The notes beneath the pieces were generated by a model that did no database searches, was not told the origin of the DNA, and saw nothing but the letters and a program-made list of their open reading frames with translations. Positions 1 to 13,300 of a stretch of DNA of 64,000 nucleotides are shown piece by piece. Location: contig NMRA01000278.1 of assembly GCA_002633005.1 (NCBI GenBank), positions 176,048 through 240,047 on the forward strand, written 5' to 3'. The translations under genes were made by a program, and so were the position numbers. This DNA is from Phoronis australis (lineage: Eukaryota; Phoronida; Phoronidae). Numbering within the stretch: position 1 is the stretch's first letter; every line of letters starts with the position of its first letter.

Positions 1-1194
1 CTGTTAACACCGACAGGTGTTGTGTATTTAATCAATTTTGCATATCGGAAACTTGCGCCTAAAGTGCACCCAATTTAATAAAATACAGAATTTGGATACA
101 GTTCAATGGGATAAATAAATCTCACCACCTGCTGTCGAAGCGCGCATGCGCAGACGACCTACAGGAGACTAAGGAGGCACTGAACAGTTCTCATAGGGAT
201 TTGGCTATCAGAACACACGTCAATGGACTCTTCACCCTTTCTTCACTCTGTCAAAAACTGCATGCAAATAAAGAAAAGTTTTGAGTCATTTCACATCACA
301 AGCCCTACAGATGAGCACAGAAACTTTGTACTATCTTGTATTTTTGACCCTTTCACTCCCAGTGGAAACCAAGCTCAACTCAGAAAAATAAGGGCAAAAA
401 ATGCAAAATCGGCACTTTTCACCCTAAAATCACCACTTCCCTGCCGATGCTCGACTGAAGCCACCATTAGATTGCGATGGCGTTTGCTTGAATATTTGAA
501 TCTGTTCCGAGTGAACGATTGCCAGCTATTGGCCCCTTGACCTACTTTTTACTAAGTTGTGGCTTTTCTTAAACCTTTACTGCTTGCAAGCGGAAAGTTC
601 AAACTTTGCAGGAAATTCAGGTTCCTCTCAGAATTTTTGGATTTGTAAGAAATCTGGCAGGTGGACACCATTTTTCACCTAATTTGGGAATCTGGAGAGT
701 TTCGGCAGCCTTAATGCACTGTAGTCTCAGTTCTTAGTAGTTGCATGTAAATGGTGGCTTTGTGTTGAATACTGCTGATTTGGCGTATTTTGGTTCGTTT
801 TTTCAAGTAGACGGCTATACACTTCCGGTAGTCGTAAAAGGTAGAAAATTGACTTTGGAATCAGTTTAGTAGACTTTGTGGAAGATTTGAAGTATTTAGC
901 CCACTGTGTTCCTCAAAAATTCAAGTTTTGCACATCCTGTGGAACAGACTTGGAGCTGACTCGAACTGTTTTTAAGCCCAAAATCAGCCAAAACTGTTGA
1001 GTTATCTCGTGGCCACAGCCATTACTGTGACATGGATTGTAGTGACACCTAGCGGGCGTGGGCTCCGACGAAGTACTCGACGACGTAGACTTTACCGAGT
1101 GTTTTCTTTTGAACACATACCCGCTAGCTGTCGCTAGGGTCCATGAAACAACAATGTCTACAAGAAACCCCAATCTACTCGGTTAACGGACTCA
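1..1194. other. Left flank, no gene recognised
   Basis: Only short unsupported open frames. The missing first exon (signal peptide) of gene A could lie here or further left, but no hydrophobic start followed by a phase 1 donor was convincing. Confidence 0.4.
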
Positions 1195-1866
1195 GTGTTA
1201 AACATGGTGTCGGACAAAAACACGGCTCACGTACATGTACCTCTAAATAAAGTTCACTGACTCACATACACGGGATCGGACTCACAAAACACGATTCAAC
1301 CACCCAAAATACACGGTCACGGACTCAAAAACGCGACATACGGACCGCCTGAAACAGGGTTCACTTCGATAAAAGCATGTCGCGCACACGGTCACGAACT
1401 CATTGGCTTCCCGACTAAGTAGCGCAATTTATTGATTATTACTAGGCAGAAAGGGATTTGAAACAGGCGATCTTTTTACTGGAATTTGAACGGTCCAATT
1501 CGTTTTGAGAAGAATTCAGAAGATAACCGAAGTTTTTACACTAACTGTCAACATTGAGAACTGACGTTTAAGATTTTGGACGCCAATAAATTGTAAAACA
1601 AATAAGCAGTTTAAATAAAAAATTGTTTATTGTTTCTAATTCACACAATTACATCACATTACGTAAAAACGTGTGATCACAATTATGTTTTATTTCGCAC
1701 CCATTACATAGCTGTCGAAGCCGATTTCTACATTTTATTCGTAAACCGCGTTTGGCGGTCCGTGTGCCGTGTTTTGAAAGTCTGATCCTGTGTACATGTA
1801 CATGTGAACGGTGCTTGCAGGTACGTGAGTCGTGTTCTTGTGTCCGACACCGATTTCGCTGAGAGA
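1195..1866. repeat. Degenerate inverted repeat, possible old DNA element
   Basis: The sequence 1195-1350 (GGTGTCGGACAAAAACACGG, CTCACGTAC) is partly the reverse complement of 1741-1866. The arms are imperfect and the ends undefined. No coding capacity is seen between them. Confidence 0.4.
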
Positions 1867-3180
1867 TTTTTCCCCCTCTCTCTGCTATAGTTAACTTTGT
1901 GGACAAGGGACCACTCTTTCTAGTGACATGTCTTATGTCCTTCCCAATGAATCAGCAATTCTGAACTTTGACTTTCGCAAAATAGCCAAAAATTCGTCAT
2001 TTTCCTTCCTGATAATGTCTTCTTGCTTATATTGATAAAATAGTCAACACATGGATGCAACGCAAATTATTGTGATAAACTTTGTATCAAAAAAGAATTA
2101 ATGTGACTAAGCATCCAGTTCACACGCCTTGGATTTATTGAAAAATCACATTTAGCGTGTAAGAGTGCACGAAAGCCTGGCCACGGCTACAGGTTGAACA
2201 TGCTATGAGTTGAAATCAAGGAATGCGTAGGCGACACACGTTCAGCGGAAGACGCGACTATGAATAACATATTCAATTAAAATTCAAATTTAAGGAGATT
2301 TAAGTTTATTAACTGCTTTTTTCAATTTGAAGATTTGTATATGCAGATATAAACCGGGCACAAAAGCCACATACTTACGGAATAGAAAATTTGTAGTGCG
2401 AAAAATTATTACATTAATGTACGCATAATTAATTAGCATTTAGTTGAGCGTTCTTTTAATTCTCTGAAAGTGACCAAACTATTTCACCTCCGCTGACACT
2501 TTTTTTCAAATTGGTGGACCCCAATGTTCGACCAGAGACTTCGTTAAAGTGGAACTTGCACTCTAGTTCCGCATCTCTGTGATTGCTCGGTCAATTTAGT
2601 TAGAAACAGAATATGAGGTAGGTTGAAAATTGCCAAATGTTTTTAAGAACGAGTTTAGTGTCAAAAATAATCCTCCTTATTTCGTTCAACCGTATCTAGT
2701 ACGTGCAAGTATCATCATGGCGTGGTGTTGGGGAAGAACAGTGCATGATGCGGGCTAAGTGAGTCCCCAAGGTTAGTCATTAGTTCAAAGGTCACCTATT
2801 TGCAGATTTTTTGTTTCCACATTTACAAGTTGTCATTGAATACATCTGCACTTTGTTTAGCGTAGACGATGTTCAAATAACATTGTCATTTAGTTCCTGC
2901 TATAGAAGCATGCAAATTAATCTTTAAAACCTTTCACCGACGATCAAACCATTTCACAACCTAGTTCTAACTCAATTTCGTGAGAAAACTGTTCTCTTAC
3001 TCATGAGCGAAGCATTTGAAGAGGTCGTGCAATTTAGAGTAGGTCTAATTGCTCAGTTATCGGGTTGTGTTAATTAAAAATGAATACCACTTGTCCCCTG
3101 TATGACAGGGGACATAATGTGTTAACTACTTGTTCACGCTCAAGGAACATCCGCCAGGTGGCATGTCACGAGTGCTGTCT
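1867..3180. other. Upstream region, no gene recognised
   Basis: AT-rich sequence with only short random frames. A short hairpin TGTCCCCTGTATGACAGGGG lies just inside at about 3092. No promoter element can be assigned. Confidence 0.4.
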
Positions 3181-3330
3181 TGGGTACAGTTCAGTAGCTG
3201 TCTCGTAAAGACAAAAATGTAGCCAAAATCACTTCGTGCTGTCGTTGAAAATACACGTCAACATGTCCTGTAATCTTCTTAAGTCTTACCTTTTTAGCGA
3301 AATTCTGGTGTTACTGAACTCTATCCCAAG
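3181..3330 (-). repeat. SINE-like dispersed repeat, body copy 1
   Basis: Shares the strings CTGTCTCGT, TAATCT.CTTAAGTCTT and TTTTTAGCGA with copies at 3553-3770, 7601-7740 and 29261-29412. Diverged, without the tRNA-like end. Confidence 0.55.
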
Positions 3331-3432
3331 ATGAACTGGGCAAAAAGATTTTGTTGCTAGCCTTTCTATTAAATTTTTCACAGCCCCAGAATTCGTTTTC
3401 CCATTATATCTAGGTTCTCATTCATTCCGTTG

Positions 3433-3512
3433 CATACATTCACAAGTAAGACCGAGCTCATACATTCACAAGTAAGACCGAGCTCATACCTTCACAAGTA
3501 AGACCGAGCTCA
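3433..3512. repeat. 26-bp tandem repeat, three copies
   Basis: The unit ATTCACAAGTAAGACCGAGC plus TCATAC occurs three times with one or two changes. Confidence 0.85.
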
Positions 3513-3552
3513 GTGGAGTGGAAGACACCATTGTACAATGCTCGATTGTCTG

Positions 3553-3770
3553 CCCGTAAGGCCAGGCGTGCGTTTAGTAACCTTGGGATCTAGCTAAAAT
3601 CTAGATTGAGTCACGTGATCTCGCTTAAAATGCACGAAAATATGTCATGTAATCTCGCGAAGTCTTGCTTTTTAGCAAGGTCCTGGCGCTAGTAAAGGGG
3701 AAGCTGGATTCGAGCCGGGTCTCCCAAACGCGAGCCCCGAGGTCAAACCACTGAACCACATTGCTGCTCC
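3553..3770 (-). mobile_element. tRNA-derived SINE, fullest copy
   Basis: On the minus strand the head looks like a tRNA: TGGTTCAGTGG near the A box (3748-3759) and GGCTCGAATCC as the B box (3708-3717). The body then carries GCTAAAAAGCAAGACTTCGC, shared with the other copies (3181, 7601, 29261). The arrangement of RNA polymerase III promoter boxes followed by a family-specific body is that of a SINE. Confidence 0.7.
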
Positions 3771-3865
3771 TAATGTTGAAATCTATCTGGTCAGGGTGGC
3801 ACTCAAACCAAATCCGATTGGTTGACTACACTCTGAATACATGTACATGTAGTATTCAGTAGCAG

Positions 3866-4180
3866 ATTTAGGGGGTTGGCAGGGGATGCCAGGGGGCCAT
3901 TGCCCCCCTAAAATTCTCCCAGATTTCATTCATTGGCAGTTCGAGGTGCGAATATCTGACTGTCATATGCGCGCACCTAGGAGGGCTCGGGGGGCGGATG
4001 CACAATGCACATGGCCTGAAGCAAACCCCGTTTAACCGTTTTTTAGTAATAAGATCCACAAACCCAAAAGTTCAAGACCCCTTACATCTCTACATTTTAT
4101 GCTGGGTACCCGCATGTGGCGAAATTCTGGTTATTCCTGTGCCCTGCCCCTTAACTCAAAATCCTGAATCCGCCCCTGGT
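3866..4180. repeat. Dispersed repeat family with GGGGGCC...CCGCCCCTGG ends, copy 1
   Basis: Shares CCCCTAAAATTCTCCCAGAT, TTGGCAGTTCG and GAATCCGCCCCTGG with copies at 7076-7243 (inverted) and 49016-49153. The copy ends just upstream of lectin exon 1 of gene A and is interrupted by extra sequence in its centre. Confidence 0.7.
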
Positions 4181-4217
4181 ATTGGTTTTTTAATACCTAT
4201 CTTTCCTTTAAAACTAG

Positions 4218-4378
4218 TACAATGCGAAGCTGATGAATGGTGGACACGAAATGACGCCCGATACCTGTATGTTGAGCGCAAGCTGAATTGGCACCAGGCC
4301 GTCTCTTACTGCCGTGAACGAGGAATGCAGCTGGTGACGCCCAGGGACAGAGAAGAGAATAAGTGGCTCCGCCAACAG
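4218..4378 (+). CDS. Gene A exon 1: start of C-type lectin domain
   Basis: The exon follows an acceptor AG at 4216-4217 and ends at a GT at 4379, phase 0. It reads QCEADEWW, then [19 protein letters not shown], the typical first third of a C-type lectin domain (cysteine, W..A..YC, then an L-x-T-P helix end). The first codon is split, so a preceding exon in phase 1 is required. Sequence just upstream belongs to a dispersed repeat and gives no convincing signal peptide, so no start codon is assigned. Confidence 0.85.
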
Positions 4379-7300
4379 GTAATTCGAGAAACGACGAAGT
4401 TCACGCTAACACGTTTCATTAGGCCAAGTATAAGCATAGAACCGCGCCTCAAGTAAAAGTTAGCTTACGTCATTAACACCCGCAAACAGCCAGGCGCAAT
4501 TTTCATGTACCTGTAAACTACTTTGTGCATTTGAAGAATCCAGTCAATTAAAATTATTTGCAAGCATTGGGTCCTTGGCCGGAATGTAACACGTATTGGA
4601 AAAAGATCGCTGAACAATTCTTTGCTGACTGAAGTGACGAGCGAAACAGAGTTTAAAATGTTGATTTGATTTGAGCAGTGCGCTGAGATGTTTATATCAA
4701 TTTTGCGAATTTAAACTTATTCCGTTCACGCCAGCACAGTTCAAGAAAGCAGTCCTTAAACAGAGTAATTTGACTGATAGCTGATACCGGTATATAGAGA
4801 ATCCTACAAGAGTCTCAGGTTTATGACAAGGGCAAAACCTCGTGGAAATTTCGTCTAAATTTCGAGGCTTGCAGAGGGATTTTGATAAAATTTCCAAGAG
4901 GTTTTGCCCATGTCAGAAATCTGAGACGAGTGCGGGTTTATCTTCTCACATGGACCGTAAAAACGAACTTTTTGCCGAAAAACTCGGCGTGTCTAAAACT
5001 TTCAACCACATGACGTTACATTTGTAAATACACGTTGCGCAATGTTTAGTTATTCCGTGACTTTTTGTTTTTGATATTATTTTAAACATAACAGTGGTAT
5101 ATTGCATTCAGTTTACCAAATGTTCAAGTAAGAATCTATTAAATCAAAGACTAGTAATCTTTGAGGTTGTAAATGTTTATAAATAACAGTCACTAAGCGT
5201 TCCCCGCACGTGAGCACTGAACTGACCCTGAGACTGCACAGCTAGACAGTCTCACCGCGTTTCTTAAGTTGGGTTAGTCTACGTTTGAATGGACGTGGAT
5301 ATGGAATTAGCCTCCGAAGAGGGGTCTTTTTAAGCAGTTGTTTGCATATATGCCTTTGCGACTGGGAGTACGTACAGTTGGGACGCTCAACTTTGTAATC
5401 TTCACGGAATTCCGGCATTGTTTAGTTGGGGGGTGTTTGAATGTTTGTAGGCCATTAGTGTTCTGCAGACGATAAAATATAAGGCGTACGGATTTCTGCA
5501 CTACTTTGAGATTCGCCCATGCAATATAAAATTCAGTTTATTGATTTAGTGCCAAAAATAACCGCAATTTGCCAAAATGACATACAAATCACCTTTGACT
5601 CAAGCGATGCCTCGTGCAACGCAACTTTTCTCCAATAATTGGAATAGACACTAGCCTAAACCTCTACCTGCCCTTCCTCAATGCGTTACGTATTGAACTC
5701 ATGTCTCTGTTTTCACATTGGAAGTAAAAACAACGTAAATTCATCAAATTTACTCACCTTGCCTAGCTTCGCTTCTCGCAACAATTTCGGTCTCGATCGC
5801 CTTCCGGTCATTCTCGATCGCGGGTTGGCCATTTTCTGTACACTGCATAAGATTTTACACTTGAATTAAGGTATGGGCACGGATAGGGTCGTTCGACGAC
5901 GTGTGGATTGGAGTTAATGACATTGAGACTGAAGGAGAATACGTGGATACCGATGGAATACCTGTGACATTTAACGGTGAGTTCAGTTACATTATTTTGA
6001 GACTGCCTTCAACCGTTTTGTTGGTAGTTTAGATATTAAACGTTATTTTTAGTAATGTCAAGCATAATAAAACTACCTTTTGTTAAACAGATTTTGAAAA
6101 GATTCCTTAACATTTAATCGGTGCTCACATGAAGAACAATAATGTCCCAGTTAATCAATCAACACCAGGCTATTTGCACAAGTCCACGGTGAAACTAATC
6201 GCGCTATTTTTCAGTTTCATTAACTTGATTACCAGATATAAAACACATATCTTCGTGTCGCTGCTGCCTTGCTGTCACGTGACTTCAATGAACAGAATCT
6301 AGATTACATTTAAAATATATAAGAATTCCGAATTTTTGTTTATCGTCATAAAGGTAATGTCAAGCCTCACAGTATTGCGCATTGGTCATTTTATCATCTG
6401 GGTTATGTCCTTTCATACAATTTGTCCTGGCCAGTACTTTAGTTCAGTCATTCCTACATGTGTTTCAATACGTATGTCACAGCGGAATATCTCTCTCACT
6501 ATTCGAAATGTAAAATGCCAAACTTAGAGATGATCGTAAAACACAACTATTTTTGTTAAAAACAGGCAGTTTTCATAGGCTTATGCAATTAAGAAAACAG
6601 CTTAACGTATACGTGAAAACGTTTTAGCTTGTGGCTGGTGTGCTAACGGAGACTTACAAGACTGTCTCGTCCTTGACGTTTGGTGGTACTTCAATGAGGA
6701 GAAATCGTGGTACGACCGACCCTGTTCCAACAGATTCTCTTTTGTATGTAAGAGTGGTAGGTAGCACTTCACTAAGCTGTAACATTGTGATTAAAAGATT
6801 AGAATGCCACGAATCAAAAGAAATGTTCTTCCCAGCATTGTCTATTTATCTAAGATGCTTCCTGCTGTAAACACGTGACTGGTCATTAAACCTTGACATT
6901 TTGTGATGTACTCGAAATCTTACTTAAAATTATTTCTCGACATTTTCCGCACTGCTTTTGAAGAGAATCAAGCTAAAGTTCTATTACTCTGTAATAGAAA
7001 ACGTTATAGTTTATGCAGGTGACTCTCTAATCCTAAAGCACTTGACGACAAATCATTAAAGCTAAGAATTTCAAGGGGCAGATCCAGAATTTTGAGTTCA
7101 TGGGGGCCAGGGAAGAGTACTGGCCAGGATTTTGTCCGTCAGAAATTTGCACCCCCGAACTGCGAAATGGGATCTGGGAGAATTTTAGGGGGGGGGGGGG
7201 GCATGATTCCTTGGCCCCCTTCTAAGAACGCCACTGATTTCAAGTTTTCACTCAACTTTGTACCTCATATTTAACATCTTCAACTATGGTAAACGACAAG

Positions 7301-10300
7301 GAGTAGAAAAAAGTAGGACGCTAGTGCCAAAATACTTTCAATTCGATTTAGAATCCAAAAATGAGAACTCAAGCCCTGCTGGATTAAAATGGAAATTACT
7401 GACAACAAATCACAAACGCTGGGCAATATTCTATGTTCTGTTCTGTGGTTATGATGCACGCACGATATTTTTTCACACCAGCGCTTCTGCTTAAACACTG
7501 CAGGAACTTGAAATATCACGTTGCCTCTCAAACGTTGAAAGTGGTACTGAACCCGCGTAAAATCCAGCAAAATTACTTATCGTTGCAAAACTGGTAAGAG
7601 TTTAATGGCTGTCTCGTGGCTGGAAAATGGAGCAACAATCACGTGCTCTCGTTGAGAATACACTCCACCATCTCGCGTCGTGTGATCTTGCGCAGTCTTG
7701 CTTTTCTCGCGAGGTCCTAGCGTTATTGAGCTCTGCCTGGTCTCAGTTGAACGGTGATTAGGAAGCGAGTTCTTTCTTCAGACGACGTTTATAAATTTTC
7801 AGGTCACAGTTAAATCAATTTTGGTACAAAACACAGGTTGAATGCCGCCTAGAATTAAGGTCGGTTTTGGGTAACTTTGCAAGACATATTCTTCGCCAGC
7901 TCACAAGCCGGAAGGTTTAGTTCTACTGACAGATTACCTTCACCTCAGGTCTAAGGATGACTGTTTCTACCAAAACTCGCCATACTCGGGTACTGCCTAC
8001 AAGCTAAACTTCAAACAGTGCACTTGAACTCTTTGCACGTGCAGATGGTACTGCGGTTTAATCAACCGTTCTTTATATGCAAAACACAAACTAAGACTTG
8101 TCTTTTCGGCATCAATACTCCCGCATTTGAAAGAGCCCAACTCCTTTGCAATAATACATTGTTTAAACTGTATGCGTGGAAAATACTTTTCATTCAATGA
8201 ACAATTTAACCCATTTTTGGATTAGATTACTCTTGAAAATCAACATGTACATGATTTTCTATTTAACATTTTGGTGTTACTAGCCAAACAGTACATTTAC
8301 AATAGTCGGTGGGCCAGAATTTGTAGGGCCTCTAGAAAATGGTTTTTGTGAGTACTTTTGGGGGGCAATTTTATTTTGGTGTTTTTTAATTCATCAAGGA
8401 GAGGTGTACTGTTGTGTTTTTGTACTTGTATATCAACGATAATAAATATCTGAAAAATAAAAAAAAATCTTTGTACTCGATGGGACCAGATGCAACCTTA
8501 AACTTGGTGTGCTTCGACTGAAGGAATAACGATTTATTAGATCTTTGCCAGCGCAAACATCGCACGTATTTTGAATGCGCAACAATTTGACCTAGATTTC
8601 ATTAGGATCAATTGCCGTTAATCAAAGCGTTGTATTTGAAAGAAAACAGGGGTTTAATGATGCATTTACTGTGAAATGGGCGCTCTCATTGACAACAGTC
8701 AAGATGCGCTTACTTCACTGACGTTGATTTACGGCAAAAAGCTTGACAAACAAACCTTGCTTGGTTGGAGCATCGTGGAACAGTGCTGCCCCTGTTGGGA
8801 CAGGAACCATTGTCGCTGGAAAAGTACGCGACGACCTTCTTATACCCAATTTTTCATCACTTTCAGAAGTTACTTTAAGTACCAAACTGCTGCCAAGGAA
8901 TAAATAATTACAAGGATTGTGTACTCTTACTTTTTCGTATTTGGTGGCTTAAAGATATGAAACAATGATTTGAAGTTCAAAAGCGTCGTCTCGACCGGTA
9001 TCCACGCAGACGAAAATAGCTTCTACACGATAGGCCTACATTTGTAGTTTAGAGAGCGATTGAATCTGCCAAATATGAGAGCCATCAGAAAACGATTCGA
9101 TCGCTTGGAGATGAGATTAGGACAAAATCCTGAGCACTGGGAAGATTACAAAATCTTGATGGGCGACATCTTGAAATATGTCGATGTAGATCCTGCGCGA
9201 GATCGCGCCAGTTACATACCTCAGGGTATCTACTTCCCCAAAACAGCGGAAATACGAGAACCAATGGAAGCATTTTTGTGCGTTTAGGTGCACACGTCAA
9301 CCCAGAATTGTTTTTGGAACCCTGGTAATCACCGTGACAGCACGCAGAACATAATTCTTCTTTTAAAAGCATTAATAGTATGGAATTTTTACTAGAGAAA
9401 TCGTGCGACAGAAGACTCGTCAGACCACTTTGCCAAACGATGCGTCATATCACGAACACCTAGTGGCTGAACAACCATGTTTTATGTTTTTGAGAAAATA
9501 ATTGCTCAGACACTACCTAACTGAGAAAAATGTAATTAATTCTATTAAAAAATATACTTTTGTCCAGAAAACGACACCTATCACTTTGCTTTATGGCTTA
9601 CAATAATGCCATAATTTTGGTTTGAAAATGATAACTTCAACGCACGCTTCCGGAAAGTCTCGCCTACGTGTCCTTGATACCGTAGATGTGGAGAAGGCGT
9701 AGTAAACAATTATACCTTTTCGAGAATGGAAAAGTTATCCCGGGGTTTCTGAATGTCTTACTGGTAACATGCATAAAGTACCCGCGACATGTTATTTATG
9801 GGATAAAAGTCAATTTAATGGACGTTATGCATTGTTACAGCGTACAAATGCATATATAACCCGTGCCATCCAAACGCCAGATGCTACAATCATACAGGAA
9901 TTCACCAATGCATTTGCAAGACAGGATATTCTGGAAATGGCACTTATTGTGAAGGTAAAGTCACAAGAAAACTATCCAAATTAGACGTGAAGGCCCTTTG
10001 GAATATATTTCTTCAGTTACACTTTAAAGCTGCATTTCACCCTGTTCAGTTGCCTAAAAACAAAACACAAATTCGAAACTTTTCTCGCCACCGTGGGTGA
10101 AGATGGTTTACATGCTAAGAATGCGGTCATCTAATTGCCACTGCAATAATAATCGAACCCTTACCACAAGCCAAAGAACACTCATTACGATCGAATCACT
10201 TGTTACGGGAGTAGAAACATTACCGCTCTTCACACTGACATGAACACGCGGAACACGTGTAGTATACGGTGTTTAGTGCAAGAACTCGGGTCTGTTTCAT

Positions 10301-13300
10301 GAACAGTAAGTGAAGACTTAAGACAGACATTTGGTCTTACGTTCCCACTTTGCAATTGCCAAAAATAAAGGTTTAGTTTTACAAATATTAAGACATCGCT
10401 TCCAGGAAACGACGCACGTGCATATTCTCAGCAATAAACAGCAATGGGATTATTGATATTTTGTGAAATTTTATTGTTTTCTGAAGTGAGTTTTATTTAA
10501 TTTTAAGAAATAATTTTTGGAGTGTTAGAAACATGTTTGCCTTAAGCCTTAACCAAAGTCACTTTTCATTAAACAGACTCCGGTTGTAAATAAGATCCTA
10601 GGTAACGGATTTTAACTGAAGTTTGTCTTAACTGCTTTGGTGAAGAGTTGCAAGGTTTCTGCTCAAGTAGCATGTGCGCTAAGATCCGTTGATGTTGCCC
10701 GATTACCTACCGTGGCAAGTCATTCCTGTTGGTACAGCAGTAGACGAAGGTCTCTTTATTTCAGCACAGTAAGAACCAACAGTGAAGGTTCCGAAAACAG
10801 TTGATGTTTTGTAATTTATAAAGTCTGTGATTAATTTTAGTAGGATTCTTCTTTGAACATTGTCATTTTCTGTTCACCACGCGTGCTACCTGCACATCGC
10901 AATTTCAGACGTCAACGAATGCAGCAGTTCTCCGTGCCACGTGCATGGCAGGTGCATAAATTCAAATGGTTCCTTCGCGTGTCAGTGCAAGCTAGGCTAC
11001 TCCGGAAGCGGATTTTCCTGCCAAGGTAAAGCACCGTTATAGCATTTGCAGCGTTTATAACTATCGACCAATAGCCGAGTTGCAACCGAATCGATTTAAG
11101 CATGGCGCATGTCCGGATATTAGTCAGAGCAAAGCCTACCGAGAAAATTTTCTTAGGTATCCACATTAGATTTATACACATCAACATGACCATTTTCATC
11201 TTAAAAACGACCACAAGTCATTTTAGCTTTACATACATGTATGACTCTTTGTGAAATCCTTTACAACATCAAAATCTATTGCTACACCAGCATTTAACTC
11301 GTTTGTTATGAATGAGCATAGTTTAAAAATGAATTTTAAAAATTCGACTTAATCTCTTGTTTAGCAATCCGCAATTCATTGGAAGTGCGCGGGTATCTAA
11401 CTAGTTTTCCGAGGAGAAAAATACTCGCGGATCTCCTTTATACAGAGTTTGAGGAGAAAATAGTTCTCATTGATGGAAGGTTTGAGGTAGCTGTCACTAT
11501 TACACTGATCATTTTTCAGACGTCGACGAATGTGCTCTCCATCCATGTGTAGACGCCGCCGATTGCGTTAACACAGACGGATCCTACAACTGCAGATGCA
11601 GGAAAGGGTTCACTCTAACTGCTGTTAGCTGTGAAGGTGCGTTTTGAGCACACGTTCTCATCATTCCGCGGGCAGCACCAGTGCAAAATAATCGCAAATC
11701 TTTAGTTTAAAAATTTAAAAAATGACGAAACAGCTCCATCTCAGGTTCAATGTGATCAACATAATTTTCTAAATCTTTGAAAGGCTAAATATTGTACGTA
11801 AATTTTACTGTTGATAAAAAACGCGGCCTGTGTCGTGATAGCGATATAAAGAATTGAAACCGTGTTATTTTTGTACTCTGAGGTGACTGTTTCTAGCCTT
11901 GGACATGTCACAGTGTCACACCTAGATCCAGTAATTCTCGACTTATTCGAAAACGGTGAAACGCAAATAAAAAACGGGTGGTCACTACTTATAGCTCTTG
12001 CCAATATCTATCTACATGTCAATGCCCAGAAAGATCTATAACGAAACTTTTGAACTAAGACTCAGTAAAGCAAAAATCTGGACAACGGCCGCTGCAGCAT
12101 CATCCTTCAGCAAATATAAAACCAAAACTACGGTTATTAAGATACTGAGATGTTTACATGATGTTTTGATTTTCATGACAATCTGATTGCGAATAAATGT
12201 ACTGGCCCGCCGAGCCAGTTACTTGAATAGAGGCCACGTCAGCCGAGCCAGTTACTTGAATAGAGGCCACGTCAGCCGAGCCAGTTACTTGAATAGAGGC
12301 CACGTCAGCCGAGCCAGTTACTTGACTAGAGGCCACGTCAGCCGAGCCAGTTACTTGAATAGAGGCCACGTCAGCTTCGTGCCTATATGTGAAAGTTTAC
12401 TAGCTCGGCCGCAATTCCACTAGCCCGGGCCACCAGGCCAGCGTGTATCTCGAACGGCTTTGCGGCAAGTCAATGGGCCAATTGAATGCGGCAAACAGCA
12501 TGATGCAATCGGCAAGAAAATTTTGGAACGATCAGTCAATACAAAAGAACAGTCGTCAGAAAATTGTAAAGTTGTATGTCAGAGATCTCAAGTTTTGAAA
12601 GATGCTGTAACAGCTTCATCCGCGGAAAAAAAACGTTTCCAGTGAAAGTCGAATTTTTGGTTAACCAAAATATTTGAAATGGAGGATTGGCGACACGGCT
12701 GACATATTATGAAGATTGTAAATTTGCCCTGTGTGGCAACCATCTTGGATTCCAATATGAACGCAGACAAACATTCTACTTCCATAGTATCGCATGTTGT
12801 GGTCATGTCTAAATCTAAAATGGCGGTCTTACCAGGTGTCAGATTACATGTCTCTAGGGGCCTTTTAAATGAGCACGGTGAATTAGACACATGGATACCA
12901 CTAGCATTTTACTGAAATCTAGTAAAATTGTTACCAAAATTGTATTGCGCAGTATTTTCAGACGGAAAAACACGACACATCGGGAATCATTTTTACATTG
13001 GGCAACTTTTCTGTTTACCTTTCTCTTAAGTTGTCTCTTTACCGAACTACGTGTGGTTTTGAATGGACTCGCGAAATATCGTGGATTCCTACGACATGTT
13101 GTTTTGGCCATTTTAGGTGTCGCGACTAGTGGACGAAGTGGTCTCGCCACCTGGTTGCTACCTAAATGTGTTCGTACCATAGTGCCTGAAAATAGACTTG
13201 AGCGTTTTCAAGGTGGCTTTCATCTTTCCGTGAAGCCAAGAACATACGTGTGAAAAGCTTTGCATAAGGTTACACAGTCAATGAACGTAGAAAATAGTTA

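Noticed and set aside
223-540. 105-codon frame near the left edge
   Set aside because: No domain, signal peptide or splice support, and composition like the surrounding non-coding DNA.
3998-4217. ATG-led frame running into lectin exon 1
   Set aside because: The upstream part reads through a dispersed repeat (3866-4180) and has no signal peptide; a good acceptor at 4216-4217 explains the exon start better.
12854-13253. Overlapping 108- and 120-codon frames on both strands
   Set aside because: No motif, and overlapping opposite frames in an intron are expected by chance.
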